DNA of 64,000 bases from Lysobacter arenosi (GTDB lineage: Bacteria > Pseudomonadota > Gammaproteobacteria > Xanthomonadales > Xanthomonadaceae). The position numbers and the translations under genes were made by a program. Positions 48,947-57,918 of this stretch are shown here, piece after piece (position 1 is the first letter of the stretch; the number at the start of each line of letters is the position of its first letter). The notes under the pieces are model-generated. The model was not told where the DNA came from, did no database searches, and saw only the letters and a program-made list of their open reading frames with translations. Location: the NCBI RefSeq assembly GCF_016613475.2, contig NZ_CP071517.1, forward strand, positions 930,001 through 994,000, read 5' to 3'.

Positions 48947-51364
48947 TCACGATGCCTCGTAGGCGCTGCCCATACCGGCATGGCTGGGGCCTGAGTGGTT
49001 TGGCGAACCTGCGTCCCGCGACAGGGTTCTTGTTGTGGAATCTGCAGGACGCAGGACCGCCAAGGCATCAGCGATGCGCACGCACGCATCGCCTTCGTCG
49101 AGTCCACCGGCGTTGATCGCCTGTGGGGTGCGCGGCTGCTCGCGGTCGATCAGGTGCAGCAGGTTGTTGCAGATCGAGACCGGATCGGTGCCGAGCAGGT
49201 GGATGCGACCGTTGCCCGGGACGTCGCGCTCGGTCTGCAGAGCCAGCAGCGGCACGGACATCGCCATGGCTTCGACTTCGATGTCGCGGTGGACGAAAGC
49301 CAGGTGTGCCCGCTCCAGCAGGTATACCGATGCCAGGTAGTCGGGCTGGGCGATCCAGTGGAAGTTCGGTGGCGCCAAGGTCGTTCCGCCCCATGCGCAC
49401 GATTCGGCGCATACGACGTCGATGTCCGGCCGCTCCATCGCCACCTCTTGCAGCGCCTGCGCCACTCTCCCGACGTGTTCGCGCGCGACGCCGTCGCAAA
49501 GCATCAGCAGCATCGTGTGGCCGCGACGCAGGAAGGCGTAGCGCTGGCGCAGGTCGGTGCGGCAATCGGCGTCCCATCGCAGATGCGACAGGGCCGCGCG
49601 CAGGGTATCGATTGCGGTGTTGCCGGTGACCAGGACCCGGTCGGCCGACACACCTTCGGCGATCAGCTGTCGACCGGTGGTCGCGCTTGGCGCGACGTGC
49701 AGGGCAGCCAGCGACCGCGCGATGCGTCGTCCCGGGTCGTCGCCGGGGATCTGCGCTGCGGCCGGTCCGCTGTCGATGCACACCACCGGCACATTGCGGT
49801 AATGCGCGGCCAGCGTTGCCGCCAGCGTCGCGGACGTGTCGCCGGGCACCAGCACCAAATCAGGCTGGAGTCTACTCATCAGGCGCTGCAGGCTTCCCAG
49901 GGCGTTCGACGTGGTTTCCACCGGATCCTCGCCGCGGGCGACGTCGAGTTCGACATCGGCGACCAGGTCGAACAGGCCCAGCACCTGGCTGGCATTGTTC
50001 TCGGGAAGGGAGGTCACGCACACCGTCGATTCAAAGCGGGCGTCGCGCGCCAGTTGCTGCGCGATCGGCGCGATATGGACGGCATCGGGAGAATCGGCGA
50101 GGACGCAAAGGGTCCTGACCGGTTCGAAGCCCCGGTCGGCGTCTCCGACATCGTCGTTGGCGGCGTCGCGATTGTTGCGTTCGTCCTTGGCGCGATTGTC
50201 CTTGGCGAGTTCGTCGAAGGAGGTGTCGACATCGTCGAAACGTGCAAGCTCGTTAACGAACATGGGCTCGTGGTCGCTGCCGCCCCAAGTCGTGGCCAGG
50301 CCAACGCCGTTGCCGGGGAGTGACGATGGCATCGCGGCGCGAACCCTGGCCAGCAAGGCGGGAGTGCCCCACACGTGGGCGCCGAGGGTTGCAAAGAACG
50401 CCACCAGGCTCACCACCTCGGGAATGTCGCGCAGCAGGTAACCGACCAGCACCAGCAGACCGCTCAGTCCGAGCATGGCAAGCAGTGTGGCGCGCGGCTT
50501 CAGGCCGGCGTCGAGCAGCAGGTGGTGCATGTGCTGGCGATCGGCGCGGAACGGCGAGCGCCCCATGCGCATGCGCCGGTACATGACCGCGGCGGTATCC
50601 ATCACCGGCAAGGCCACGCACCACAGCACATCCACCGGCGCCAGCCGCTCGATGCGCTCGTGGCTCATGTAAATCAGGCTCCACGCGATCAGGAACCCGA
50701 TCAGCGTGCTGCCGGCATCGCCCATGAAGATCTTGCGGCCGTCCGGCCACCCCAGGTTGACGAACAGGTAGGGGATCAGGGCGAAGAACAGGACCTGCAG
50801 CAGGAACACCACGCCCGGCATCGACCACGGGCTGTCGTCAAACAGCATGACTGCGCCAATGGTGACCATCGCCACCGTCGCGGCCAGGCCATCGATGCCG
50901 TCGAGCATGTTGAACGCGTTGATCAGGCCGATCACGGCGATGATCGTGAAAGGAATCCCGAGCATTCCCAGGCCGAGACGGTCGCCGAACAGGTTTCCGA
51001 GGTCCTGGATGTAGTAGCCCGAGGTTGCGATCACCAGTGCGGTCGCGCCGGCTTCCACCAGCAATCGGGCCCGAACGCTCAGGTCGCTGGCATCGTCGAG
51101 CGCACCGGCGACGACGATCAGCGCCGACGCCGCCATCAGGCTGGTCACGAACCCATCGAAGTAGCCCAGGTAGCTCAGGCCCACGACGGTGCCGATGAAG
51201 AAGCACAGGCCGCCGATGAGGGGGATGTGGCCGCGGTGGTGCTTCCTGCCGTTGGGCTTGTCTACAAGTCCCATCCGGCGCGCCCACGGCCGCATGGAGA
51301 AGATGGAGAAGAGCGTGACGGCCAAGGCGATGGCACTGGCAGCTACTAGCTGTGGATCCTTCAT
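48947..51364 (-). CDS. Priming glycosyltransferase (WecA/MraY family) fused to a degenerate UDP-GlcNAc 2-epimerase-like domain
   Basis: 805 residues. Residues 1-350 are a polyprenyl-phosphate HexNAc-1-phosphate transferase with about ten spans: DD motif ALDDASDLS near 92, NMLDGIDGLA near 150 and HMHH near 281. Residues about 350-412 are an acidic linker. Residues about 413-760 align with WecB (VPGDTSATLAATLAAHYRNVPV near 508; VTGNTAIDTLRA near 588). Key WecB elements have changed: GTRPE reads ADSPD, EAGLR reads DSGPA, the catalytic His loop reads LCDGVAR, and DSGG reads HRDI. The first half probably starts repeat-unit synthesis; the second is likely non-catalytic. ATG at 51364 follows GAGGTG. 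Confidence 0.88.
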   Translation of the reverse strand: MKDPQLVAASAIALAVTLFSIFSMRPWARRMGLVDKPNGRKHHRGHIPLIGGLCFFIGTVVGLSYLGYFDGFVTSLMAASALIVVAGALDDASDLSVRARLLVEAGATALVIATSGYYIQDLGNLFGDRLGLGMLGIPFTIIAVIGLINAFNMLDGIDGLAATVAMVTIGAVMLFDDSPWSMPGVVFLLQVLFFALIPYLFVNLGWPDGRKIFMGDAGSTLIGFLIAWSLIYMSHERIERLAPVDVLWCVALPVMDTAAVMYRRMRMGRSPFRADRQHMHHLLLDAGLKPRATLLAMLGLSGLLVLVGYLLRDIPEVVSLVAFFATLGAHVWGTPALLARVRAAMPSSLPGNGVGLATTWGGSDHEPMFVNELARFDDVDTSFDELAKDNRAKDERNNRDAANDDVGDADRGFEPVRTLCVLADSPDAVHIAPIAQQLARDARFESTVCVTSLPENNASQVLGLFDLVADVELDVARGEDPVETTSNALGSLQRLMSRLQPDLVLVPGDTSATLAATLAAHYRNVPVVCIDSGPAAAQIPGDDPGRRIARSLAALHVAPSATTGRQLIAEGVSADRVLVTGNTAIDTLRAALSHLRWDADCRTDLRQRYAFLRRGHTMLLMLCDGVAREHVGRVAQALQEVAMERPDIDVVCAESCAWGGTTLAPPNFHWIAQPDYLASVYLLERAHLAFVHRDIEVEAMAMSVPLLALQTERDVPGNGRIHLLGTDPVSICNNLLHLIDREQPRTPQAINAGGLDEGDACVRIADALAVLRPADSTTRTLSRDAGSPNHSGPSHAGMGSAYEAS

Positions 51365-51636
51365 GCACGCACCTCGGGTAAAGCCTCGGGGTGTTGATTC
51401 CGTGTGCATGTGCACCCACAACAACCACATCGCTCTGGCGCGAGAATCTTCGTGCTTGTGGGCATCCAATGCCGATTCGCGCGCCAGTACCGCGTCGAAT
51501 CTAGGTGCGAGTTGTTGACGGAGAGATGAAAGCAAGCTCCGTTGCTGAGCAAGGATTCAGTTCGATGAACGGTTCACTTGATATAGACAACGATGAAGCG
51601 AGTTGTCGGAATGAATCGCATCGTGGCCAGATAGGA

Positions 51637-52080
51637 TCACGGGCGTGCCACTGTCAGGCGTGATTTCCATTCATCGATAGCAGCGTCCATCAGCGTGTAG
51701 GCGAGATCGAATTTCTCCTGCGAACGGCCATACGGATCGGCGATGTCGCTGCCTCCGGACCAGCGCGACAGCAGGAACACGCGCCCGCGCAGTGCAGGCG
51801 ATAGTGCCAGCAATGCGGCCACGTGGCGCTTCTCCATGGCCAGGACCAGTTCGGCGCTGTCAAGGATTGCGCTGTTGATCTGGCGAGCCATGTGGTCGCT
51901 GGCGCTGATGCCATGGGCAAGCAGCGTCCGCTCCGCCGCAGGGTCGACCGGGAAGCCTTCCATGGCCGCCAGCCCAGCCGATTGGATATCGAGATCAAGC
52001 CCGCGCTGGCGCAGCATTGCCGCCGCCATGGGGCTACGGCAGATGTTGCCTTTGCAGACGAAGAGGATGCGACGCGGCAT
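51637..52080 (-). CDS. Low-molecular-weight protein tyrosine phosphatase (Wzb-like)
   Basis: 147 residues. The P-loop VCKGNICRS places the nucleophile at Cys9 and the phosphate-binding Arg at 15; the general acid is in the DIADPYG segment near 112. Such enzymes dephosphorylate the tyrosine cluster of Wzc-type autokinases and so control polymer length and output. Its target is probably the kinase encoded at 46.6-48.8 kb. It lies upstream of the priming transferase, with a gap of 272 bases, and may head the cluster. Confidence 0.93.
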   Translation of the reverse strand: MPRRILFVCKGNICRSPMAAAMLRQRGLDLDIQSAGLAAMEGFPVDPAAERTLLAHGISASDHMARQINSAILDSAELVLAMEKRHVAALLALSPALRGRVFLLSRWSGGSDIADPYGRSQEKFDLAYTLMDAAIDEWKSRLTVARP

Positions 52081-52105
52081 CTGCTGATTGCCCGCAACGG
52101 TCCTG

Positions 52106-52966
52106 TCAATTCGCAGGAATGATCTGGCGCACGCGCGAGAACCCCTCCCACGGATCCTCCTTGAGCGAATCGGCGCGGCGCGCCGCCTTGCGCATGTCGT
52201 AGGCCGAGGGCTTGCGGACCTGCGCCAGTTCCTCCCAGCTCAGCGGCATGCATACCGGCGCACCTGCGCGCGCGCGCAAGGACCAGCTGGCGACGCTGGT
52301 GGCGCCACGCGTGTTGCGCAGCCAGTCTATGAAGATGCGCCCTTCGCGCGCGGCTTTCGATGCCGTGGCCACGAAGCGCTTCGGCGTTTCGGCGACCAGT
52401 TGGCCGGCGAAGTTTTCGCAGAACGCCTTGGTCTGTGCCCAATCGGCCTTGGGACGCACGGGCACGACGACATGCAGCCCCTTGCCGCCAGACAGGCGCA
52501 CCCAGCTGCGCAGCTTCACGTCGGCCAGGCGGTCGCGAATGTCGCGAGCGGCCGACTTCACCGCGCTCCACGCGATTCCCTCATCCGGATCCAGGTCGAA
52601 GACGAGACGATCGGGATGTTCGACATCGTTCGTTCGCGAGCCCCAGGGATGGAACTCGAGCGTGTTCATCTGCACCAGGTCGAGCAGGCCGTCGACGTCG
52701 TCGATATACAGGTACTCGCCCGTTCCAGAGGCTTCGTCCAGCGTGATCGAATGCACGCCCGCACCGAGCGAGTCGGCATGGTGCTTCTGGAAGAAGCAAC
52801 TTGCGCCGGCCCCGTCCGGGCAACGCAGCAGCGAAAGCGGACGTCCGACCACGCCTGGCAGCATCCAGCGGGAGACGACGGCGTAGTACGCCGCAACGTC
52901 GCCCTTGGTGATCCCGGCGTCTTCGAAGACGACGCGCTCGGGACTGGTCAATCTGCGTGGGGTCAT
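52106..52966 (-). CDS. Stand-alone LigD-type DNA polymerase/primase domain protein
   Basis: 286 residues forming only the archaeo-eukaryotic-primase-like polymerase domain of LigD. Visible are RCPDGAGASCFFQKH near 50, the catalytic acidic motif FDLDPDEG near 125, SGGKGLHVVVPV near 158 and the C-terminal APVCMPLSWEEL near 235. It would add nucleotides at broken DNA ends or gaps. The full-length LigD gene 6 kb away has its own polymerase domain, so this is a second copy. ATG at 52966 is used; an in-frame GTG at 52981 is possible. It ends 25 bases before the phosphatase gene, transcribed the same way. Confidence 0.88.
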   Translation of the reverse strand: MTPRRLTSPERVVFEDAGITKGDVAAYYAVVSRWMLPGVVGRPLSLLRCPDGAGASCFFQKHHADSLGAGVHSITLDEASGTGEYLYIDDVDGLLDLVQMNTLEFHPWGSRTNDVEHPDRLVFDLDPDEGIAWSAVKSAARDIRDRLADVKLRSWVRLSGGKGLHVVVPVRPKADWAQTKAFCENFAGQLVAETPKRFVATASKAAREGRIFIDWLRNTRGATSVASWSLRARAGAPVCMPLSWEELAQVRKPSAYDMRKAARRADSLKEDPWEGFSRVRQIIPAN

Positions 52967-53138
52967 TGCATGCGGCCTCACCTGCAGGGAGCCAGGCTGC
53001 CGGAAGGCAGCGATGGCCGACTGTCCCGTGGACCGTGTTGGCGAATGGTGAACGCCGCGATCCGCGATTCAGGCTGGGCGGGCAGGGCGGGGCGCGATGG
53101 CACCGGAGCCATCGGCCCCGGTGCCGTCCTTCGCCAGA

Positions 53139-53648
53139 TCAGGTCAGCCGGGTATCGACCGCCCGCGGCGACAACTTCCGCACGCGCAGCACCTGCCACA
53201 CGGCCGCCACCAGGAACACGACGAAGGCCGCGCCGATCGGCTGCCTCAGGCGCGGGTCTTCGATTCCACTGGCCCACGGATTTCCGACCGGCACGCGAAT
53301 CAGCGTTTCGGTGAATCCGGGAATGAAATGGAAGAACAGCGCGATCAGGTACGACACCACGGCGACATGGCGCCAGAACCCGCCGCGGGCGCCGCGACGC
53401 TCACCGAACCATCCAAGCGCCAGCACCGCCAGGGTCAGCAGGCTCAGCACGTGTGGCACGCCGAAGCCGCCGTGGCGGAAGATGAACAATCCCGTCACCG
53501 CGGTTGCAGCGGTGAGCCAGAAGAACGCACGGCCAGATCCTGAAGCCATGTCGATCTGTCGATGGCCGATCAGCGCGGCAAAGCCGGCGACCACGGCGAT
53601 CAACCCGAGAATGGTATGGACCCAGCCGAGAGGCGTGATGTTGAGCAT
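53139..53648 (-). CDS. Small multi-span inner-membrane protein
   Basis: 169 residues with four or five membrane spans (about 8-28, 40-58, 64-82, 92-110 and 137-156). His residues occur near or within the spans (GWVHTILG, FRHGGFGVPHVL, LFFHFIPG). The arrangement recalls DUF2306-like or haem-binding small membrane proteins, but no family is assigned with confidence. It lies alone between the LigD-type polymerase gene and pirin, on the same strand as both. The function is unknown. Confidence 0.7.
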   Translation of the reverse strand: MLNITPLGWVHTILGLIAVVAGFAALIGHRQIDMASGSGRAFFWLTAATAVTGLFIFRHGGFGVPHVLSLLTLAVLALGWFGERRGARGGFWRHVAVVSYLIALFFHFIPGFTETLIRVPVGNPWASGIEDPRLRQPIGAAFVVFLVAAVWQVLRVRKLSPRAVDTRLT

Positions 53649-53796
53649 GCCGACACCCTTGTCTGTAGTTGCGATGGGAAGGAACGCAAAACAGGTGCAA
53701 CCGGGACGCGGTTGAGGTCGGCCCGGGACGAGGCGGCAGGGCCGCCCGGCAGGTGCAGCATAACCGCCAGCGAGGGCGCTGGCGGTCGCACGAAAG

Positions 53797-53824
53797 GCGA
53801 TGACGGCATCGTCGCCGTCATCGC
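53797..53824 (-). terminator. Probable terminator of the pirin gene
   Basis: An 11-base-pair stem (GCGATGACGGC and GCCGTCATCGC) beginning 8 bases after the pirin stop on the minus strand, followed by CTTTCG. A second strong hairpin (ACCGCCAGCG and CGCTGGCGGT, 53763-53786) lies just beyond. Confidence 0.55.
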
Positions 53825-53832
53825 AGGTGCCG

Positions 53833-54534
53833 TCAGGCGGCGGTGTCGACCAGCACCAGCTCGACGTCTTCCAGCGCGGTCACGGTGAGCGTGCGTTCGT
53901 TGCGGATGGCCGCGCCGTCGCGTTCCTCGACGCGGACACCGTTGACCTCGGCCACGCCCTTGGCGGGGACCAGATAGCCGAAACGGTCCTCGCCCAGTTC
54001 GTACTGCGCCGTTTCACCGGCGGCCAGGGTAAGGCCGAGCACGCGGGCATCGGCACGGATCGGCAGCGCATCCTCATCGCCCTGCGCGCCGCTTGCCAGG
54101 ACCACGAAGCGTCCGGCGCGGTCGCCCTTCGGGAAGGGCTTGGCGCCCCAGGTCGGCGCGCCACCGCGCTGGTCGGGGATGATCCAGATCTGGAAGATCC
54201 GGGTCGTGCCGGGCTCGAGGTTGTACTCGGCGTGCTGGATGCCGGTGCCAGCGCTCATCACCTGGACGTCGCCGGCCTCGGTGCGGCCACGGTTGCCCAG
54301 GTTGTCCTGGTGCGTGATCGCGCCTTCGCGGACGTAGGTGATGATCTCCATGTCCGAGTGCGGGTGCGGTGGGAAGCCGGTGTTGGCGGCGATGGTGTCG
54401 TCGTTCCAGACCCGCAGCGCACCCCAGCCCATGCGCTGGGCGTCGTGGTAGCTGGCGAAGGAAAAGTGATGCTTGGCGTCGAGCCAACCGTGGTTGGCTC
54501 CACCCAGGCCGTTGAAGGGGCGACGCTCGATCAT
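53833..54534 (-). CDS. Pirin-family bicupin protein
   Basis: 233 residues. The N-terminal cupin carries the metal-binding [12 protein letters not shown] near residue 57 (two His and a Glu) and further His residues in ITHQDNLGN and GIQHAEYN. The C-terminal cupin is less conserved. Bacterial pirins include quercetinase-like dioxygenases and proteins that influence stress or central metabolism; the activity here is unknown. It is transcribed away from a LysR regulator across a 113-base gap holding a clear palindrome, so that regulator probably controls it. Confidence 0.93.
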   Translation of the reverse strand: MIERRPFNGLGGANHGWLDAKHHFSFASYHDAQRMGWGALRVWNDDTIAANTGFPPHPHSDMEIITYVREGAITHQDNLGNRGRTEAGDVQVMSAGTGIQHAEYNLEPGTTRIFQIWIIPDQRGGAPTWGAKPFPKGDRAGRFVVLASGAQGDEDALPIRADARVLGLTLAAGETAQYELGEDRFGYLVPAKGVAEVNGVRVEERDGAAIRNERTLTVTALEDVELVLVDTAA

Positions 54535-54609
54535 GGTGCTGCTCCTGTGGGGGTTGCCCGGTAGGGAATTGGGTTGGCCGACAAGATAGGCCTCCCCGAA
54601 CAGGTTTAG

Positions 54610-54641
54610 AATGGAACCAATCGAAAAGTATTGTTTCCATT
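54610..54641. promoter_or_regulatory. LysR-type operator candidate between pirin and lysR genes
   Basis: Two 12-base arms, AATGGAACCAAT and ATTGTTTCCATT, are inverted repeats matching at 11 of 12 positions around an 8-base spacer. The palindrome ends 6 bases before the regulator ATG. Autorepression of the regulator together with control of pirin is the expected LysR arrangement. Confidence 0.65.
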
Positions 54642-54647
54642 ATTGAC

Positions 54648-55568
54648 ATGCAGAAGCTGCCCGACCTCGAAGCCTGGGCGATCTTTGCCAAGGTCGCCGA
54701 AACCGGCTCGTTCGCCCGCACGGCAACCGACCTGGGCCTGTCGCAGGCCACCGTGTCCAAGGCCATCACCCGGCTGGAGACGCGGTTGAAGACGGTGCTT
54801 TTCCACAGAACCTCGCGGCGGATGTCGCTGACCGAGAGCGGTCGCGGCGCACTCGAGCGCGCCACCCGGATCCTCGCCGAAGGCGAGGCGGTCGAAGCCG
54901 AGATCACCGCCCAGGCCACCAGCCCGCGCGGGCTGGTGCGGATGGCAGTGCCCATGTCGTTCGGCATCGCACATCTGTCACCAGTGCTGCCGGAGTTCAT
55001 GCGCCGCTATCCCGACATCGCCCTCGAAGTCGACTTCGACGACGGCTTCGCCGACCTGGTCGGTGGCGGCTTCGATCTCGCCCTTCGGATCTCGGCGCTG
55101 GCCGATTCCAGCCTGCTGGCGCGCCGGCTCTGCGGTGTCCGCGTGCTGCTGGTGGCCACGCCGGAGTACCTCGACGCACGCGGCCGGCCGCGCCATCCGC
55201 GCGAGCTTGCAGACCACAGCGCGTTGTTCTACACGCTGTCGCGCTTCGGCAATGCCTGGCGTTTCCAGCACCGCCGCCATGGCGATTTCTCGATCAGCGT
55301 GCAGGCACCGCTGCGGGTCAACAATGCCGAAGCGATCAATCCGGCATTGCTCGCAGGGCAGGGACTGGCGCTGCAACCGGAGTTCCTGGTGTGGCGCGAG
55401 ATCAAGGCGGGCAAGCTCGAAGTGGTGATGCCGGACTGGTCGCCGCCGCCGATCGCACTGCACGTGGTGACGCCGCCCGGTCGCGTGCGTCCGGCGCGCG
55501 TGCAGGCACTGATCGACCATCTCGTGCGAAAGTTCGAGAAGGCACCGTGGGCGGACCGCAGCGAATGA
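54648..55568 (+). CDS. LysR-family transcriptional regulator
   Basis: 306 residues. The N-terminal winged helix-turn-helix (about 1-62) has [21 protein letters not shown] and [20 protein letters not shown]. Residues 90-300 form the effector-binding domain. It has the features of the large LysR clade that regulates a divergent redox or pirin-type gene. ATG at 54648 is chosen since the HTH begins immediately. The effector is unknown. The operator-like palindrome overlaps its start region. Confidence 0.94.
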   Translation: MQKLPDLEAWAIFAKVAETGSFARTATDLGLSQATVSKAITRLETRLKTVLFHRTSRRMSLTESGRGALERATRILAEGEAVEAEITAQATSPRGLVRMAVPMSFGIAHLSPVLPEFMRRYPDIALEVDFDDGFADLVGGGFDLALRISALADSSLLARRLCGVRVLLVATPEYLDARGRPRHPRELADHSALFYTLSRFGNAWRFQHRRHGDFSISVQAPLRVNNAEAINPALLAGQGLALQPEFLVWREIKAGKLEVVMPDWSPPPIALHVVTPPGRVRPARVQALIDHLVRKFEKAPWADRSE

Positions 55569-55684
55569 ACATCAGCGGCGGATTGCGTTAAGCCGGTGTG
55601 ACGACAGGGAGCCGATGAACCTGCAAGCCCGGTCTTGCCGGTCTTCGGCGTTGGAGCAGGCAGGAAGCCGCTGAGGAGTGCCTC

Positions 55685-56122
55685 ATGCACGTTGCCAAGG
55701 GTTGGTGGTGGCTGGGCCGTATCGGCCTGTGCCTGCCTTATGCCTCGAGCGGCGTGTCGAAGCTGCTGGACTTCCCGGGAGCGGTAGCCGAGCAGGCGCA
55801 TTTCGGCATGGTGCCACCGGCGCTGTACGCGGCCGGCGTGATCGTCGTGCAACTGGGCGGCTGCCTGGCCGTGCTGTTCTGCCGCGGCCGATGGCGGGCA
55901 GGCGGCGCAATCGTGCTGGCGTTGTTCACCATCGCGGCCACGGTCATCGGACACAAGTACTGGACGATGGCGGGCATGCAGCGCGTGCACACGCTCAATT
56001 CTTTCCTCGAGCACGCCGGCCTGGTTGGCGGTTTCGTCCTGATCGCCGCGCAGGCTTTGCACAGGGGCGGTGTCGGCGGCGACGAGGAGGAAGAAGAGGA
56101 AGAGGAAGAGGAAGAAGAATGA
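55685..56122 (+). CDS. DoxX-family membrane protein with poly-glutamate tail
   Basis: 145 residues with four membrane spans (about 8-22, 45-67, 74-94 and 109-126) and the DoxX-type start WLGRIGLCLPYASSGVSKLLDFPG. The C-terminus is an uninterrupted run of 12 Glu (134-145) encoded by GAG/GAA codons, which form a purine-only tract prone to replication slippage. DoxX proteins are linked to redox or sulfur metabolism. The acidic tail is unusual for the family and may be recent. It lies alone downstream of lysR and is convergent with the hydrolase gene. Confidence 0.85.
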   Translation: MHVAKGWWWLGRIGLCLPYASSGVSKLLDFPGAVAEQAHFGMVPPALYAAGVIVVQLGGCLAVLFCRGRWRAGGAIVLALFTIAATVIGHKYWTMAGMQRVHTLNSFLEHAGLVGGFVLIAAQALHRGGVGGDEEEEEEEEEEEE

Positions 56123-56158
56123 GGCCGGCACGGATTGCAACCGTGCCGGCCCACTGAC

Positions 56159-56983
56159 TCAGGACTTCGCGAACGCCAGCAGGTCGGCGTTGAGCTGGTC
56201 CTTGTGCGTGTCGGTGATGCCGTGCGGGGCGCCCGGGTACACGACCAGCTTGGCGTCCTTGATCAGCTTGGCCGACGAGCGCGCGGCGGCGTCGATCGGG
56301 ACGATCTGGTCGTCGTCGCCGTGGATGATGATCGTGGGCACGTCGAACTTCTTCAGGTCTTCGGTGAAGTCGGTCTCCGAGAACGCCTTGATCGAGTCGT
56401 GCGTGTTCTTGTGGCCGCCCATCATTCCCTGCATCCACCAGGCATTGATCACGCCCTGCGACGGCTTCGCGCCGGGGCGGTTGTAGCCGAAGAACGGACC
56501 GCTGGGGATGTCGAGGAACAACTGCGAGCGGTTGGCGATGAGGCCGGCACGGATTCCGTCAAACACGCTCACTGGCAAGCCGCCGGGGTTGGCGTCGGTC
56601 TTGACCATCAACGGCGGCACCGCGGAGATGAGTCCGGCCTTCTTGACCCGCTTGGTGCCATGGCGACCGATGTAGCGGGCCACTTCGCCACCGCCGGTGG
56701 AGAAGCCGAAGATCACGATGTCCTTGACGTCCAGGTGGTTAAGCAATTGCGCCAGGTCGTCGGCGTAGTGGTCCATGTCGTTGCCGTCCCAGGGCTGGCT
56801 GGAGCGCCCGTGGCCGCGGCGGTCGTGGGCAATGCAGCGAAAGCCGTTGTCGGCCAGGTGGTACATCTGCGATTCCCAGCTGTCGGCATTGAGCGGCCAT
56901 CCGTGGCAGAAGACCACGACGGGACCCTTGCCCCAGTCCTTGTAGTAGAGCTCGACGTTCTCTTTCGTGGTGAAGATGGCCAT
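56159..56983 (-). CDS. Alpha/beta hydrolase (non-haem chloroperoxidase/arylesterase type)
   Basis: 274 residues. Oxyanion-hole region [12 protein letters not shown] near 25, nucleophile Ser in [18 protein letters not shown] near 95, catalytic Asp in [11 protein letters not shown] near 225 and His in YPGAPHGI near 253. The layout matches cofactor-free haloperoxidase/esterases, whose main activity is usually esterase or perhydrolase. ATG at 56983 is chosen; the longer frame to 57205 adds a Pro/Arg-rich leader. It is convergent with the DoxX gene. Confidence 0.92.
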   Translation of the reverse strand: MAIFTTKENVELYYKDWGKGPVVVFCHGWPLNADSWESQMYHLADNGFRCIAHDRRGHGRSSQPWDGNDMDHYADDLAQLLNHLDVKDIVIFGFSTGGGEVARYIGRHGTKRVKKAGLISAVPPLMVKTDANPGGLPVSVFDGIRAGLIANRSQLFLDIPSGPFFGYNRPGAKPSQGVINAWWMQGMMGGHKNTHDSIKAFSETDFTEDLKKFDVPTIIIHGDDDQIVPIDAAARSSAKLIKDAKLVVYPGAPHGITDTHKDQLNADLLAFAKS

Positions 56984-57102
56984 GGTCCAGTGCGCTCCGG
57001 TGGGGGATGGATGGGGACTTCGACGCCGATGCACCTTAGGGTGGGCCGCGCCGAGATTGTGTGTAGAGCCTCTGGCACGATCCGTGCGAATGCCGGAGCG
57101 GG

Positions 57103-57912
57103 CTAATCGCGCGAGGACGTCAGCCGCCGGTACTGCGACATGTGGCGGATGGCCTGTCGCGGCTGGTCGAGCGCCTCGTGCAGCAGGGCCAGGTTGTAGT
57201 GGCAATCGGCCAGGGCAGGGTCCTCCTGCAACGCGGCCTCGTACGCCTGGATCGCTTCCTGCTTGCGGTCCATGTCGTCCAGCAGCACGCCCAGGTTGTA
57301 GAACAGCAGCGGATCGTCGTCGCCGTTGGCGAGCGCATCGCGGTAGACGCGCTCGGCCTCCTCGAACCGCCCCAGTTCGTGCAGCAGGCGACCGAGGTTG
57401 ATCCGCGCGTCCTGTCGGGCCGGCTCGGCGGCGATGGCGCGCCGGTAGGCGGCGATGGCGGCTTCGGCGGCATCAGGTTCGGTGTGGGCGCCGCTGTCGG
57501 CGGTGGGCAGGGCGGATGCGGCCGGGACCGGCTCGATCACCCGCAGTGACCCCTGCGCCGGATCACCTTCGAACGCGAGCAGGTACTGCCCCGATTCGGC
57601 ATGCCAGCGGCTGCCGCCTTCGCGCACGACCACGTGGTCGGCAATGGCGCCAATGCTCAGGCCCGACAACGGCATCTCCTCGGGCAGCCGGCTGCGCAGT
57701 TCCTTAAGCGAACGCAGGATCCGTCGCTGCGGCACGTTGGCCGCGGCGAGTGCCTGCGCGGTGCGCAGCACGATCAGGTCCTGGAACGAGAACAGCCAGG
57801 CATTGCGCGGCCCGCGCATGGGCGCGACGAACCCCGCCGTGACCAGCGAACGGATGGCACTGCGGGGCAGGCGGAGCAGCTTTTCGACATCACGCATGCC
57901 GTAGTGATGCAT
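57103..57912 (-). CDS. MerR-like DNA-binding protein with TPR repeats
   Basis: 269 residues. Residues 1-70 look like a MerR-type winged helix ([28 protein letters not shown]). Residues 70-140 are a linker region without a clear family. Residues about 145-260 hold three TPR repeats ([67 protein letters not shown]). A one-protein combination of DNA-binding and protein-interaction modules suggests a regulator. It starts 6 bases after the Ku stop, so it is cotranscribed with the end-joining genes. Its targets are unknown. Confidence 0.85.
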   Translation of the reverse strand: MHHYGMRDVEKLLRLPRSAIRSLVTAGFVAPMRGPRNAWLFSFQDLIVLRTAQALAAANVPQRRILRSLKELRSRLPEEMPLSGLSIGAIADHVVVREGGSRWHAESGQYLLAFEGDPAQGSLRVIEPVPAASALPTADSGAHTEPDAAEAAIAAYRRAIAAEPARQDARINLGRLLHELGRFEEAERVYRDALANGDDDPLLFYNLGVLLDDMDRKQEAIQAYEAALQEDPALADCHYNLALLHEALDQPRQAIRHMSQYRRLTSSRD

Positions 57913-57918
57913 GTGCGG

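Noticed and set aside
56159..57205. Longer start for the alpha/beta hydrolase (74 extra residues)
   Set aside because: The added segment is Pro/Arg/Ala-rich and unlike the family, which begins at [18 protein letters not shown].
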